Translations under genes and position numbers: made by a program
From: Amycolatopsis sp. WAC 01376
GTDB taxonomy: Bacteria; Actinomycetota; Actinomycetes; Mycobacteriales; Pseudonocardiaceae
Assembly (NCBI RefSeq): GCF_003947415.1
Contig: NZ_QHKL01000005.1
Span: 1 to 64,000 of the forward strand
Length of the DNA: 64,000 bases
Reading direction: 5' to 3'
Part shown: piece by piece, positions 9,243 through 17,101 of the stretch
How the letters are laid out: every line of letters starts with the position of its first letter
Numbering within the stretch: the stretch's first letter is position 1
The notes under the pieces: generated by a model
Told to the model about the DNA's origin: nothing
The model's database searches: none
The model's input: the letters and a program-made list of their open reading frames with translations, nothing else

Positions 9243-10174
9243 CTCCTGACGACGTAGTGGCGGTCGTCGTGACTGCCGTTGGCGATGTGGTTCGAGTCGA
9301 CGGTCACCCGGAGGTCACAAGAACCGCCTTGCCCGCCTGGGTCCGTCAGAGCGATCCGCACGTCGAAGGTGATCGCCGCACCGCCGGTCCCCCCGATGTT
9401 CCTCGGCACCTGGGCGAGGGTGCACGCGCCGTTCGCGTCCGCGTAGATCACCAACCTCGGGAGGGGGTGCATGGCCGTCACCCGCGCTTGAAGTGTCACG
9501 ACGGGATTGGACGGCGAGTAGACGAGCGTGTCCGCCGAACCCAGCCAGCCGATCTTGACCGCCAGCTTGTTCACCGTCCAAGTGACGACCACGGGCTGAG
9601 CCGGCGCGAAGGCCGCGTTCCCGGCCTGCGTGGCGGTGACCTCACAGGTCAACGGCACCACGTGGGCGCGGACGGTGCCGTTGGTGAGCGCGGACGTCCA
9701 GCAACCGTCGCCGCGGCCACCGTTCTGGAGCTGGTAGGCGACGGGAAGGCCCGAAGTGGCGCAGGCGCGCATGGTCACTTCGGCGTCCGGCCACTGGTGG
9801 GTGCCGAGGGCGGGGAAGACGATCCGCTGGTGGGCCCGACCGTCCTGCGCGCGACCGGCGGGAGGCGTCCCGCACGGATTCGCCGGGACTCCGGGTGCCG
9901 ACGACGTCTTGGCAGGCCCCGCCCCGGTTCCTGGCCGGGGCTGGTTCTGTGACGGCGCCGCCGTCCCACCGGGCTTTCCCGTCGCGGACGACGTCGAGGC
10001 GCCGGGTGCCGTGCTCGCCCCTGGCGACGGCTCGGCCGGCGGGACACCGGTGGAAGTTTCCGGGACCGGCGGCGAATCGGGGCCCTTGTCGGCCTGATCG
10101 CGGCCGCACGACGTCAGCGCCGCGACCAGGAGGAGTCCGGCCGCGAAACTCCCGGCCTTGCTCATGATCGTCAT
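9239..10174 (-). CDS. Ig-like-domain lipoprotein of the nSTAND1 operon
   Basis: The product is about 311 residues. The signal peptide ends in a lipobox (VAALTSC, Cys near 23), and a 70-residue Pro/Ser/Thr/Ala-rich stalk follows that would carry the protein across the cell wall. From about residue 115 it shows a bacterial Ig-like pattern (IVFPALGTHQW, ATSGLPVAYQL, CEVTATQAGNAAF). A second beta-rich domain has paired Cys. It sits between the helical GRD-motif protein (one base away) and the nSTAND1 gene (ATGA overlap). That position suggests a surface partner or ligand-presenting factor for the extracellular WD40 domain, which is inference. Two ATG codons at 10174 and 10165 are both possible starts. 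Confidence 0.85.
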   Translation of the reverse strand: MTIMSKAGSFAAGLLLVAALTSCGRDQADKGPDSPPVPETSTGVPPAEPSPGASTAPGASTSSATGKPGGTAAPSQNQPRPGTGAGPAKTSSAPGVPANPCGTPPAGRAQDGRAHQRIVFPALGTHQWPDAEVTMRACATSGLPVAYQLQNGGRGDGCWTSALTNGTVRAHVVPLTCEVTATQAGNAAFAPAQPVVVTWTVNKLAVKIGWLGSADTLVYSPSNPVVTLQARVTAMHPLPRLVIYADANGACTLAQVPRNIGGTGGAAITFDVRIALTDPGGQGGSCDLRVTVDSNHIANGSHDDRHYVVRR

Positions 10175-10175
10175 G

Positions 10176-10619
10176 TCATTTCCCCGAAGCGGGCCCGCCG
10201 GTGGACGGACCGGAGATGGTGATGTCGCGCCCCGCGACCTGGCGGGTGCCTTTGATGGACACATTTCCGCCGATGGCCAGCGCTCCGGCGTCGCGCACCT
10301 GAATGGTGGGATAACCGGTCGTTTTCAGCCGCTCGACCAGTTCCGAAAGCGCGGCCGCGAAGTCGCCGTCGGCAGCCATGAGCTCATCGAGATGATCTTC
10401 GACGGCGGCCTGGCGACGCTGATTTTCCGGCTGCTCCGCAAGGCGTTCCAGCGCTCCTGACGCCTGCGGGTCGGACGAGAACCTGCCGCGCACCTTTTCC
10501 CACAAAGACCGAAGTCCTTGCGTGACCCCTTCGTCGACCACCGCTCCGGCGACACCGGCCAAATGCCGCCCATAGCTGATCAAAAACGACGTGATCGCCG
10601 CCGCCGACACCGCGTCCAT
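10176..10619 (-). CDS. Small helical protein with C-terminal GRD motif (candidate Bell-like effector)
   Basis: The product is 147 residues from the ATG at 10619, which has GGGAGGGTG upstream. The N-terminus is a hydrophobic, glycine-dotted helix pair (AAAITSFLISYGRHLAGVAG), followed by charged helices to about residue 100. The last 40 residues (IQVRDAGALAIGG, then QVAGRDITISGP) match the N-terminal motif of the nSTAND1 protein two genes downstream. This arrangement, a helical domain plus a terminal motif shared with a neighbouring NLR, is that described for bacterial amyloid signalling (BASS motifs) with Bell-type pore-forming effectors. Membrane-directed death or stress effector is my inference. 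It is the first gene of the operon. Confidence 0.75.
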   Translation of the reverse strand: MDAVSAAAITSFLISYGRHLAGVAGAVVDEGVTQGLRSLWEKVRGRFSSDPQASGALERLAEQPENQRRQAAVEDHLDELMAADGDFAAALSELVERLKTTGYPTIQVRDAGALAIGGNVSIKGTRQVAGRDITISGPSTGGPASGK

Positions 10620-10642
10620 GACACCCTCCCGAATCCATCGAC

Positions 10643-10657
10643 GCGTATCACATACGC
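10643..10657. promoter_or_regulatory. Palindrome in the nSTAND1 operon promoter
   Basis: GCGTATCACATACGC is a perfect 6-bp inverted repeat around CAC, 24 bases upstream of the first ATG of the operon. Reading the minus strand, TTGATA (10677-10672) is a possible -35, and the palindrome overlaps the expected -10 region, as a repressor site would. Confidence 0.4.
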
Positions 10658-10920
10658 CATTCAGCCTACTCATATCAAGAAGAACGGAACCGACAGGTGA
10701 ATACGTCTTCGAAAGGACATCCGGATGACAAACACGCCGGCGAACGTGGTGATTCTTTTTCCAACTCCGCCGCATTAACCCCCGGGTGGCTCCCGTCCGC
10801 CTGGCTCGTCTTTAGCGACTTGTGCGCATTTCTGTCATCGACGTAACAACTTCGGGTCCCGGCACGCCATACCGGACAGCTGCCGCGTTCTGTTCGGTCC
10901 CTGCGCAGGAGGAGTTCCGT
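10658..10920 (+). other. Divergent intergenic region with one possible 17-codon ORF
   Basis: This 263-bp region lies between the nSTAND1 operon and the secreted dehydrogenase gene. It has an A/T-richer centre (10735-10850) that should hold the rightward promoter. A very short ORF (ATG 10725, stop 10776-10778, 17 residues) has AAAGGA upstream and could be a leader peptide; support is weak. Nothing else is recognisable. Confidence 0.3.
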
Positions 10921-13230
10921 GTGTTGAGTTCTCGCCGTTCCTTGTTCCACCGAAGATCACGACGTGCGCTGGCGGTGGGCGTGGTCGGCCCGCTGATCGG
11001 CGCGCTCGCCGTCGGGCTCGTCACCGTGGCGCCCGCCGAAGCCGCCGTACCCGCCGGTTTCACCGACACGGTGGCGATCGGCGGGCTCAGTTCGCCGACC
11101 GCCACCGCGTTCGCGCCGGACGGCCGGGTGTTCGTCGCGGAGAAGAGCGGCCTGGTCAAGGTCTTCGATTCGCTCACCGACACGACGGCGACGATTTTCG
11201 CCGATCTCCGTCCGCAGACACAGGATTTCTGGGACCGCGGCCTGCTCGGACTGGCCGTCGACCCCGCTTTTCCCGCGAGGCCGTACGTCTACGTCTCCTA
11301 CACCTTCGACGCGGAGCCGGGTGGTACCGCGCCGCGGTGGGGTGACACCTGCCCGACCCCACCGGGCGCGACCGACAAAGGTTGCGTCGTCACCGGCCGC
11401 GTTTCCCAGCTGACCATGGGCCCGGCAGGCACGGCCGTCAGCGAGAAGCCGCTGGTCACGGGCTGGTGCCAGCAGTTCCCCAGCCACTCCATCGGCGCTC
11501 TCGCCTTCGGGCCGGACGGTGCCCTGTACGCGGGCGGCGGCGACGGCGCCAGCTTCACCTTCGCCGACTACGGCCAGGTCGGGAACCCTTGCGCCGATCC
11601 GCCCTCGTCCGCCGGGACGAACCTGACGCCACCGGCTGCCGAGGGTGGCGCACTCCGTTCGCAGTCGCCGCGACGCCCCGCCGGACAGCCGGTGCTGCTC
11701 AACGGCACGTTGCTGCGCATCGACCCCGACACCGGCGAAGGCGTGCCCGGCAACCCCTTCGCGAACAGCGCCGACGCCAACGCCCGGCGAGTGATCGCCT
11801 ACGGCGCGCGGAACCAGTTCCGGTTCGGGTTCCGGCCGGGCACCAGTGAGCTCTGGGCGGGCGACGTCGGCTGGGACGCCTGGGAGGAGATCAACCGCGT
11901 CGCCGACGTCGGCGACGGGGTGGCGGAGAACTTCGGCTGGCCCTGTTTCGAGGGCGGCGCCAGGCAGGCCGGTTACGACGGCGCGAACCTCGACCGGTGC
12001 GAGTCCCTCTACACCTCAGGTGGGCACGCCACGCCGTACTACGCCTACAACCACCGTGCCAAGGTGGTGGCGAGCGATCCGTGTCCCACCGGCGGCTCTT
12101 CGATCAGCGGCATCGCCTTCGAGTCCGGAAGCAACTACCCCGCCGAGTACTCCGGCGCGTTGTTCTTCTCCGACTCCTCCCGCGGCTGCATCTGGGCCAT
12201 GCAGGCCGTGAACGGCCAACCGGACGCGAGCCGTCTCGTGCCGTTCGTGACCGGTGTCAACACGCCGGTGCAGGTACTCACCGGACCGGGCGGCGACCTG
12301 TTCTACGTCGCGCTGGGCAGCGGCGAACTCCGTCGCGTGAGCCATCCCGGCGGCACCAACCGGCCGCCTTCCGCGGTGGCCACGGCGACCCCGGCGAGCG
12401 GGCCCGCGCCACTGACGGTCCAGTTCGACGGCACGGCTTCCACCGATCCGGACGCCGGGGACACGCTGTCCTACGCCTGGGACCTCGACGCCGACGGCGC
12501 GTACGACGACTCGTCGGCCGCCAACCCCACCTGGACCTACACCGCGTCCGCCGCCGTCGACGCAGGACTACGGGTGACGGACTCCCACGGCGCCGCCGCG
12601 ACCACGACCGTGCGGGTCACCGTCGGGACGCCGCAGGGCCTCGATCCGGTGCCGGTCATCGACAGCCCGGCAGGCACGCTGAACTGGTCCGTCGGCCAGA
12701 CCGTGGCGTTCTCCGGCCGCGCCGTCGACGCCCAGGACGGCCAGCTCCCGGCGTCGGCGCTGTCCTGGCGGCTCGCGATCCGGCACTGCGCGACCAACGG
12801 CACCTGCCATACGCACAACGTCCAGGACTTCCCCGGCGCCGCGTCCGGCTCGTTCGTCGCACCGGACCACGACTACCCGTCGTATCTGCAACTGACCCTC
12901 ACGGCGACCGACTCGGGCGGCCGCACCGGCACCAAGACCATCGACCTGCAGCCGAAGACGGTGTCGCTGAACTTCACCTCCAATCCCAGCCAAGCGACGC
13001 TCACCGTCGGCGGCACGCAGCAGCGGACGCCGTTCTCCCGGACGGTGATCGCCGGATCCACCAACTCGATCAGCGCGGACAGCCCGCAGAAACTGCCACC
13101 GCTCAACCTGAAGTACGCCTACACCGGCTGGGCACACGGCGGCGCGCGGACGCAGAACATCATCGCGCCGGGCACGTCCACGACATACCAGGCGAACTAC
13201 CGGCTCTGCTGGCTGTTGCAGCCCTGCTGA
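10921..13230 (+). CDS. Secreted PQQ-type glucose/sorbosone dehydrogenase with PKD domain
   Basis: The product is 769 residues from the GTG at 10921, chosen for the ideal AGGAGGAG at 10907-10914. A twin-arginine-like basic N-terminus (SSRRSLFHRRSRRALAVG) leads a signal peptide ending near APAEA. Then comes a six-bladed GSDH propeller (SSPTATAFAPDGRVFVAEKSG, RGLLGLAVDP, GARNQFRFGF, WEEINRV) that in this family oxidises sugars with PQQ. A PKD domain follows (NRPPSAVATATPASG, FDGTASTDPD). The C-terminal 200 residues are beta-rich with paired cysteines, probably substrate or wall binding. The protein acts outside the cell, and the electron acceptor and true substrate are unknown. Confidence 0.88.
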   Translation: MLSSRRSLFHRRSRRALAVGVVGPLIGALAVGLVTVAPAEAAVPAGFTDTVAIGGLSSPTATAFAPDGRVFVAEKSGLVKVFDSLTDTTATIFADLRPQTQDFWDRGLLGLAVDPAFPARPYVYVSYTFDAEPGGTAPRWGDTCPTPPGATDKGCVVTGRVSQLTMGPAGTAVSEKPLVTGWCQQFPSHSIGALAFGPDGALYAGGGDGASFTFADYGQVGNPCADPPSSAGTNLTPPAAEGGALRSQSPRRPAGQPVLLNGTLLRIDPDTGEGVPGNPFANSADANARRVIAYGARNQFRFGFRPGTSELWAGDVGWDAWEEINRVADVGDGVAENFGWPCFEGGARQAGYDGANLDRCESLYTSGGHATPYYAYNHRAKVVASDPCPTGGSSISGIAFESGSNYPAEYSGALFFSDSSRGCIWAMQAVNGQPDASRLVPFVTGVNTPVQVLTGPGGDLFYVALGSGELRRVSHPGGTNRPPSAVATATPASGPAPLTVQFDGTASTDPDAGDTLSYAWDLDADGAYDDSSAANPTWTYTASAAVDAGLRVTDSHGAAATTTVRVTVGTPQGLDPVPVIDSPAGTLNWSVGQTVAFSGRAVDAQDGQLPASALSWRLAIRHCATNGTCHTHNVQDFPGAASGSFVAPDHDYPSYLQLTLTATDSGGRTGTKTIDLQPKTVSLNFTSNPSQATLTVGGTQQRTPFSRTVIAGSTNSISADSPQKLPPLNLKYAYTGWAHGGARTQNIIAPGTSTTYQANYRLCWLLQPC

Positions 13231-13242
13231 CCCGTCGCCTTC

Positions 13243-13275
13243 CGTGTCCCGGTCGCTTCTCGCGGCCGGGGCACG
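13243..13275. terminator. Hairpin terminator between convergent genes
   Basis: Fourteen-base arms at 13243-13256 and 13262-13275 pair with two G-U wobbles around the loop TTCTC, between the stops of the dehydrogenase and the GNAT gene. It can serve both strands. Confidence 0.6.
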
Positions 13276-13289
13276 GTCGCACGGTGGGA

Positions 13290-13736
13290 TCACTCGTCGA
13301 GGACGAGCAGCACGTGCTCACCGTCCTTTTCGGACAACAGCCGGAAACCGCACTTCTCCAGCACCCGGACCGACCCGACGTTGGTCTCCACCGGATCGGC
13401 GTACAACGGCCGGACCGGCATCTCGCCGAGGAACAACACAAGCCCTCGCGATCCGACACCTCCTCCCCAGAAATCCCTTCCGTACCAATAACCCACCCAA
13501 TGCCTGCCGTCCTGTGGCCAGGCCACCACGTTTCCCGCGACCCTGCCGCCGACCACAACGGTGCGCACCGTCACCGCCGGATCGCCGAGCACCCTGGTCT
13601 CCCAATGCTTCATGAACCGCTCACTGTCACGCGGCGGGAACGCGGCACGACCGGCGGCCACCGGGTCTTGCTCCTGCTCGAAGAACACTTCGAGATCGGC
13701 CTGCTCGACGGCCCTGAGGCGCACCTCGTTCGTCAT
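13290..13736 (-). CDS. GNAT family N-acetyltransferase (RimJ/RimL-like)
   Basis: The product is 148 residues from the ATG at 13736; an upstream in-frame start would add ten residues and is less likely. The GNAT core is visible: GDPAVTVRTVVVGGRVAGNVVAW (beta strands), GYWYGRDFWGGGVGSRGL in place of the usual acetyl-CoA loop, and NVGSVRVLEKCGFRLL near the end. It transfers an acetyl group from acetyl-CoA to an amine, but the substrate (protein N-terminus or small molecule) cannot be told. No clear ribosome site precedes the ATG, and the transcript could be leaderless. Repeat element A begins about 30 bases upstream. Confidence 0.85.
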   Translation of the reverse strand: MTNEVRLRAVEQADLEVFFEQEQDPVAAGRAAFPPRDSERFMKHWETRVLGDPAVTVRTVVVGGRVAGNVVAWPQDGRHWVGYWYGRDFWGGGVGSRGLVLFLGEMPVRPLYADPVETNVGSVRVLEKCGFRLLSEKDGEHVLLVLDE

Positions 13737-13767
13737 GGCGCGGAGTATGGCAGCGACCACCGACAAG

Positions 13768-14383
13768 TATTGAGGGGAAAGGCAAACGTGTCGTGTGCGT
13801 GGACGGCCCTGGTCAGACGCGATAGGGGGTCGTGAGGGGCAATGAGGGTTAGAGCCAAGGGTGTCTTAGGTACCTACGTGGTTGAGGCTGCGGTTGATGC
13901 CAGGCCCCGGTCCGTGAAGGCCCCCTTCCCTCGGCTCAGCCGAGGAAACTCGACCTTCACACCTCCCACAGGTACCCAAAGGACTCCAGCCAGGCGCTCA
14001 CGTGAGTTTTCGCGATCGTGGTGATGTCGTGAAGGGCCCCTTTGAGACGATGAACGTCTCAAAGGGGCCCTTCACGCGCAGAACCCGAGTACATGAAGGA
14101 CCCCACCCTTGCGCCTAGGTACAGGAAGGGGTCCCCTTGACAGAACCGACCATTTCGTCATCAATCGGACATTCAGTCATCGAAATTGTCCACAGTGGAC
14201 GCTACAGGCGTGCCGGCTCCCGTCGGCCAGGGCAACCGAGCGCTTGACCTGCGGCAACCGTCGCCACTTGCGATCAAAACCACGTCCAAGATCAACTTAA
14301 GCCACGTGGCATTGGGTTAGAACACGAAACGCCACTCACGACCCCCAGCACCGACCACGCCACCTTTGCCTTACCCCTCAACA
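13768..14383. repeat. Palindromic element A (616 bp, terminal inverted repeats)
   Basis: The left terminus TATTGAGGGGAAAGGCAAA (13768-13786) and the inverted right terminus (14365-14383) match at 17 of 19 positions. Inside are one half of a GTCGTGAG hairpin (13824-13853), its separated partner (14310-14347), a smaller hairpin at 13913-13960 and an imperfect hairpin at 14089-14138. The same termini recur near 21.6, 22.4, 40.3 and 41.2 kb. The element fills almost the whole gap between the GNAT gene and the cyclase-NB-ARC gene. No ORF with coding character and no target-site duplication is seen. Confidence 0.75.
14028..14076. repeat. Perfect 22-bp hairpin inside element A
   Basis: Arms 14028-14049 and 14055-14076 are perfectly complementary over 22 bases around the loop ATGAA. 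Each arm contains GTGAAGGGCCCC. It could fold in DNA or RNA and stop transcription in either direction. Confidence 0.9.
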
Positions 14384-14437
14384 AGCCGCAGTCGCTCCGG
14401 ATCGGTCGCTCGCCGGTTCTTCCTTGCAGGCATCGCC

Positions 14438-17101
14438 ATGAGCTGGCTTGATGGACTCGTGGCTTTCCCCGCGGCTGTGCACCGGACAGTGCTGGTCGTG
14501 GATGTGTCCGCGTTCGGTGATCGGCGGCGCACCAATCTGCACCAGCTCGCGGTCCGCCGCGGCCTGTACGACGTCCTGGAACGGGCATTCGGCGAGGCTG
14601 GTGTCCCTTGGACGGAGCGCGACCATGAGGACCGCGGCGACGGAGTGCTCGTTATCCTCCCGCCCACGGTGGCCAAGAGCGCGCTCGTCGAGGCACTGCC
14701 GATGCAGCTCGTCACCGGGTTGCGGGAATACAACATCGGACGCCCGTCAGAGGAATCCATCCGTCTGCGACTCGCGCTGCACGCCGGAGAAATCCACTAC
14801 GACGACCACGGAGTGGTGGGCCGTGCGGTGAACCACGCGTTCCGGCTCCTCGACGCACCCGTGTTCACGGCGGCACACGCCCGGTCCGGCGGGTTGCTGA
14901 GCATGATCACGTCAGCGTGGTTCTTCGACGAAGTGGTCTGGCACAGTGTGAAGGCCGCGCGCGACACCTACAGCCGAGTCCAGGTCACCGCCAAGGAGAC
15001 CGAAGCGATCGCCTGGATCCGGCTTGTGGACGGAAAGCCCGTACCCGCGGACGAGCCGCCGCCGATGGCCCGGTCAACGGCTCCGCATCAGCTTCCACCG
15101 AGTACACGGCAGTTCGTCGGGCGAGACGCCGAACTCGTGCGGCTGACCGAACTGCTCACCCGGCGGGAGCCCGCGACGGGGACCGTCATCGTGACGATCG
15201 ACGGCACCGCCGGTATCGGGAAGACCGCACTGGCGCTGGAGTGGGCACATCGGGTGCGCGACCGGTTCCCGGACGGTGAACTGCACATCAATCTCCGCGG
15301 ATTCGACGAGCAGGATCCGTTGGACTCCAGCCAGGTGCTGGACAGCTTCCTCCAGACGCTCGGAGTACACCCGCAGGCGATTCCGGCCGGGCAGGACGCC
15401 AAATCCGCGCTTTACCGCAGCATGCTCTCCGAGCGTCGCATGCTCGTAGTCCTCGACAACGCGCGATCGAGTGATCACGTGCGCCCCTTGCTTCCCGCGA
15501 GCCCGACCTGCGTCGCCGTGGTCACGAGCCGAAATCGGCTCGACAGCCTCCTGGTCCGCGAGGGTGCCCACCGAATCGCGCTCGACGTCCTGTCCGACGC
15601 GGCCGCGCTCGCTTTGATCGCGGAGCGGATCGATCACGCACGCCTCGAGGAAGATCCCGAATCCGCCACGGAGCTCGTACGCAGGTGTGCCCACCTGCCG
15701 CTGGCGCTGAGTGTGGCCGCCGCGCGCGCGGCGAACCAGCCGACCCTGTCCCTCCGAGGCCTGCTCAAAGAACTGCACGACGAGCGACGGCGGCTGGACG
15801 CGCTGGACCTCGGGGAACCGGATCTGAACCTGCGAGCGATCTTCTCGTGGTCGTATTCCGTACTGTCTCCCGTGGCCGCACGCCTGTTTCGCCTGCTCGG
15901 CATCCATCCAGGCGCCGACATCGGCCTGGCCGCCTGCCGATCGTTGAGCGACGACGCGCCGGTCGCGCTCCGCGAGCTGACCAGCGCCCACCTGGTGTCG
16001 GAATACCGGCCGAACCGGTTTCGGCTGCATGACTTGCTCCGTGCCTATGCCGCGGAGCTGGCCGCGACCGATCCGGAACGACCGGCCGCCGTCGCCAGGC
16101 TCGTGGACCATTACCTGATCACCGGGCTCGATGCCGAACGGCATCTACTGCCACATCGCTACGGTCGCGACATGATCGTCGGGGAACGGCCGCTCGGCGA
16201 AGCCGGCCTCGTCGACGCCGACGACGCCATGGTCTGGTTCACCGACGAGCACCCCACACTCCTGGCGCTCGTCGGATTAGCGGCAGGCAACGGACTGACC
16301 GGTCAAGCCTGGCGGCTGGGTTGGGCCTGCATCACCTTTCTCCGCCGTACCGGGCGGTGGTCCGAACGTGCCGCCGTCCAGCGCGCCGCGCTGGCCGCGG
16401 CGATTCAAGGAGGTGATCGGCTCGGGGAGGCCACGAGCCGCCGCAACCTGGCGACGGCGATCGCCCGCGTCGGCGAGATCGACGAAGCCGTCCAGCTGCT
16501 GGGCCAGGCGATGGAATTGTACGAAGAGCTCGGCGACGAGGTCGGCATGTTCAAGAACCACCTGGCCTGTTCGAGAGTGCTCGGTGCCCGTGGTGGTCAC
16601 CTCAAAGCACTGCACCATGCGGAACGAGCGTGGAGCCTGGTCCGAGATCGCCCTGATCGGCTGGCGCACGCCGACGCCTTGGCCGCGATGGCCGATCAGC
16701 TTTCGGCGTTGTGCCGGGACGACGAGGCGCTCCCGCTCTGCACCCGGGCGTTCGAGCAGTACACGACGCTCGGTCATCTCGAAGGACAGGCCAATGTCCT
16801 GCTCGTTCTGGGCGACATCGAACGCGCACTCGGCAGGCCCGCTCAGGCCGTCGAGCATTACCGGCATTCCCATGCGCTCGACCGGCGGCTCGGCGACCGG
16901 TATTGGGGCGCCATCGCGGCGGAGAGGCTCGCCGAGGTCTATCCCGACGACGGTGATCGAGTGGGCGCGCTGCGCGAGGCGCTCGCGACGTACCGGGAGA
17001 TCCGGCATCCGGCCGCGGAACGCGTCGAGGCCAGACTCGCGACGCTCATGACTTCGGCCGACGTGACGCGGGCGCCGGAAGGCGGGACACCAACGTGCTG
17101 A
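14438..17101 (+). CDS. Class III cyclase-like / NB-ARC / TPR signalling protein
   Basis: The product is 887 residues from the ATG at 14438. Residues 14-195 resemble a class III nucleotide cyclase: Asp22 in LVVDVSAFG and Asp68 in RGDGVLV sit at the metal positions, and Asn132 and Arg136 in VNHAFRLL have the N-x3-R spacing of the transition-state residues. An NB-ARC ATPase follows with Walker A GTAGIGKT (256-263), RMLVVLDNA as Walker B, and LPLALSVAAARA as the GLPLA motif. TPR repeats fill about 590-860 (SRRNLATAIARVGEIDEA, ALDRRLGDRYWG). It should be a STAND sensor whose activation is tied to a cyclase domain. It converges on, and overlaps by 56 bases, an operon encoding a Crp-like protein. 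A TTG inside the repeat (14366) could extend the frame but is unlikely. Confidence 0.85.
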   Translation: MSWLDGLVAFPAAVHRTVLVVDVSAFGDRRRTNLHQLAVRRGLYDVLERAFGEAGVPWTERDHEDRGDGVLVILPPTVAKSALVEALPMQLVTGLREYNIGRPSEESIRLRLALHAGEIHYDDHGVVGRAVNHAFRLLDAPVFTAAHARSGGLLSMITSAWFFDEVVWHSVKAARDTYSRVQVTAKETEAIAWIRLVDGKPVPADEPPPMARSTAPHQLPPSTRQFVGRDAELVRLTELLTRREPATGTVIVTIDGTAGIGKTALALEWAHRVRDRFPDGELHINLRGFDEQDPLDSSQVLDSFLQTLGVHPQAIPAGQDAKSALYRSMLSERRMLVVLDNARSSDHVRPLLPASPTCVAVVTSRNRLDSLLVREGAHRIALDVLSDAAALALIAERIDHARLEEDPESATELVRRCAHLPLALSVAAARAANQPTLSLRGLLKELHDERRRLDALDLGEPDLNLRAIFSWSYSVLSPVAARLFRLLGIHPGADIGLAACRSLSDDAPVALRELTSAHLVSEYRPNRFRLHDLLRAYAAELAATDPERPAAVARLVDHYLITGLDAERHLLPHRYGRDMIVGERPLGEAGLVDADDAMVWFTDEHPTLLALVGLAAGNGLTGQAWRLGWACITFLRRTGRWSERAAVQRAALAAAIQGGDRLGEATSRRNLATAIARVGEIDEAVQLLGQAMELYEELGDEVGMFKNHLACSRVLGARGGHLKALHHAERAWSLVRDRPDRLAHADALAAMADQLSALCRDDEALPLCTRAFEQYTTLGHLEGQANVLLVLGDIERALGRPAQAVEHYRHSHALDRRLGDRYWGAIAAERLAEVYPDDGDRVGALREALATYREIRHPAAERVEARLATLMTSADVTRAPEGGTPTC

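Noticed and set aside
5964..9257. Long plus-strand frames across the nSTAND1 gene
   Set aside because: They are shadows of third-position GC bias; WD40 and Walker motifs lie on the minus strand.
10725..10778. 17-codon ORF in the promoter gap of the sugar dehydrogenase
   Set aside because: Only a modest AAAGGA supports it; there is no conservation evidence, so it is mentioned in the intergenic entry but not called as a gene.
13768..14383. Insertion sequence
   Set aside because: Terminal inverted repeats are present but there is no transposase ORF, and no direct target duplication is visible; a non-autonomous repeat fits better.
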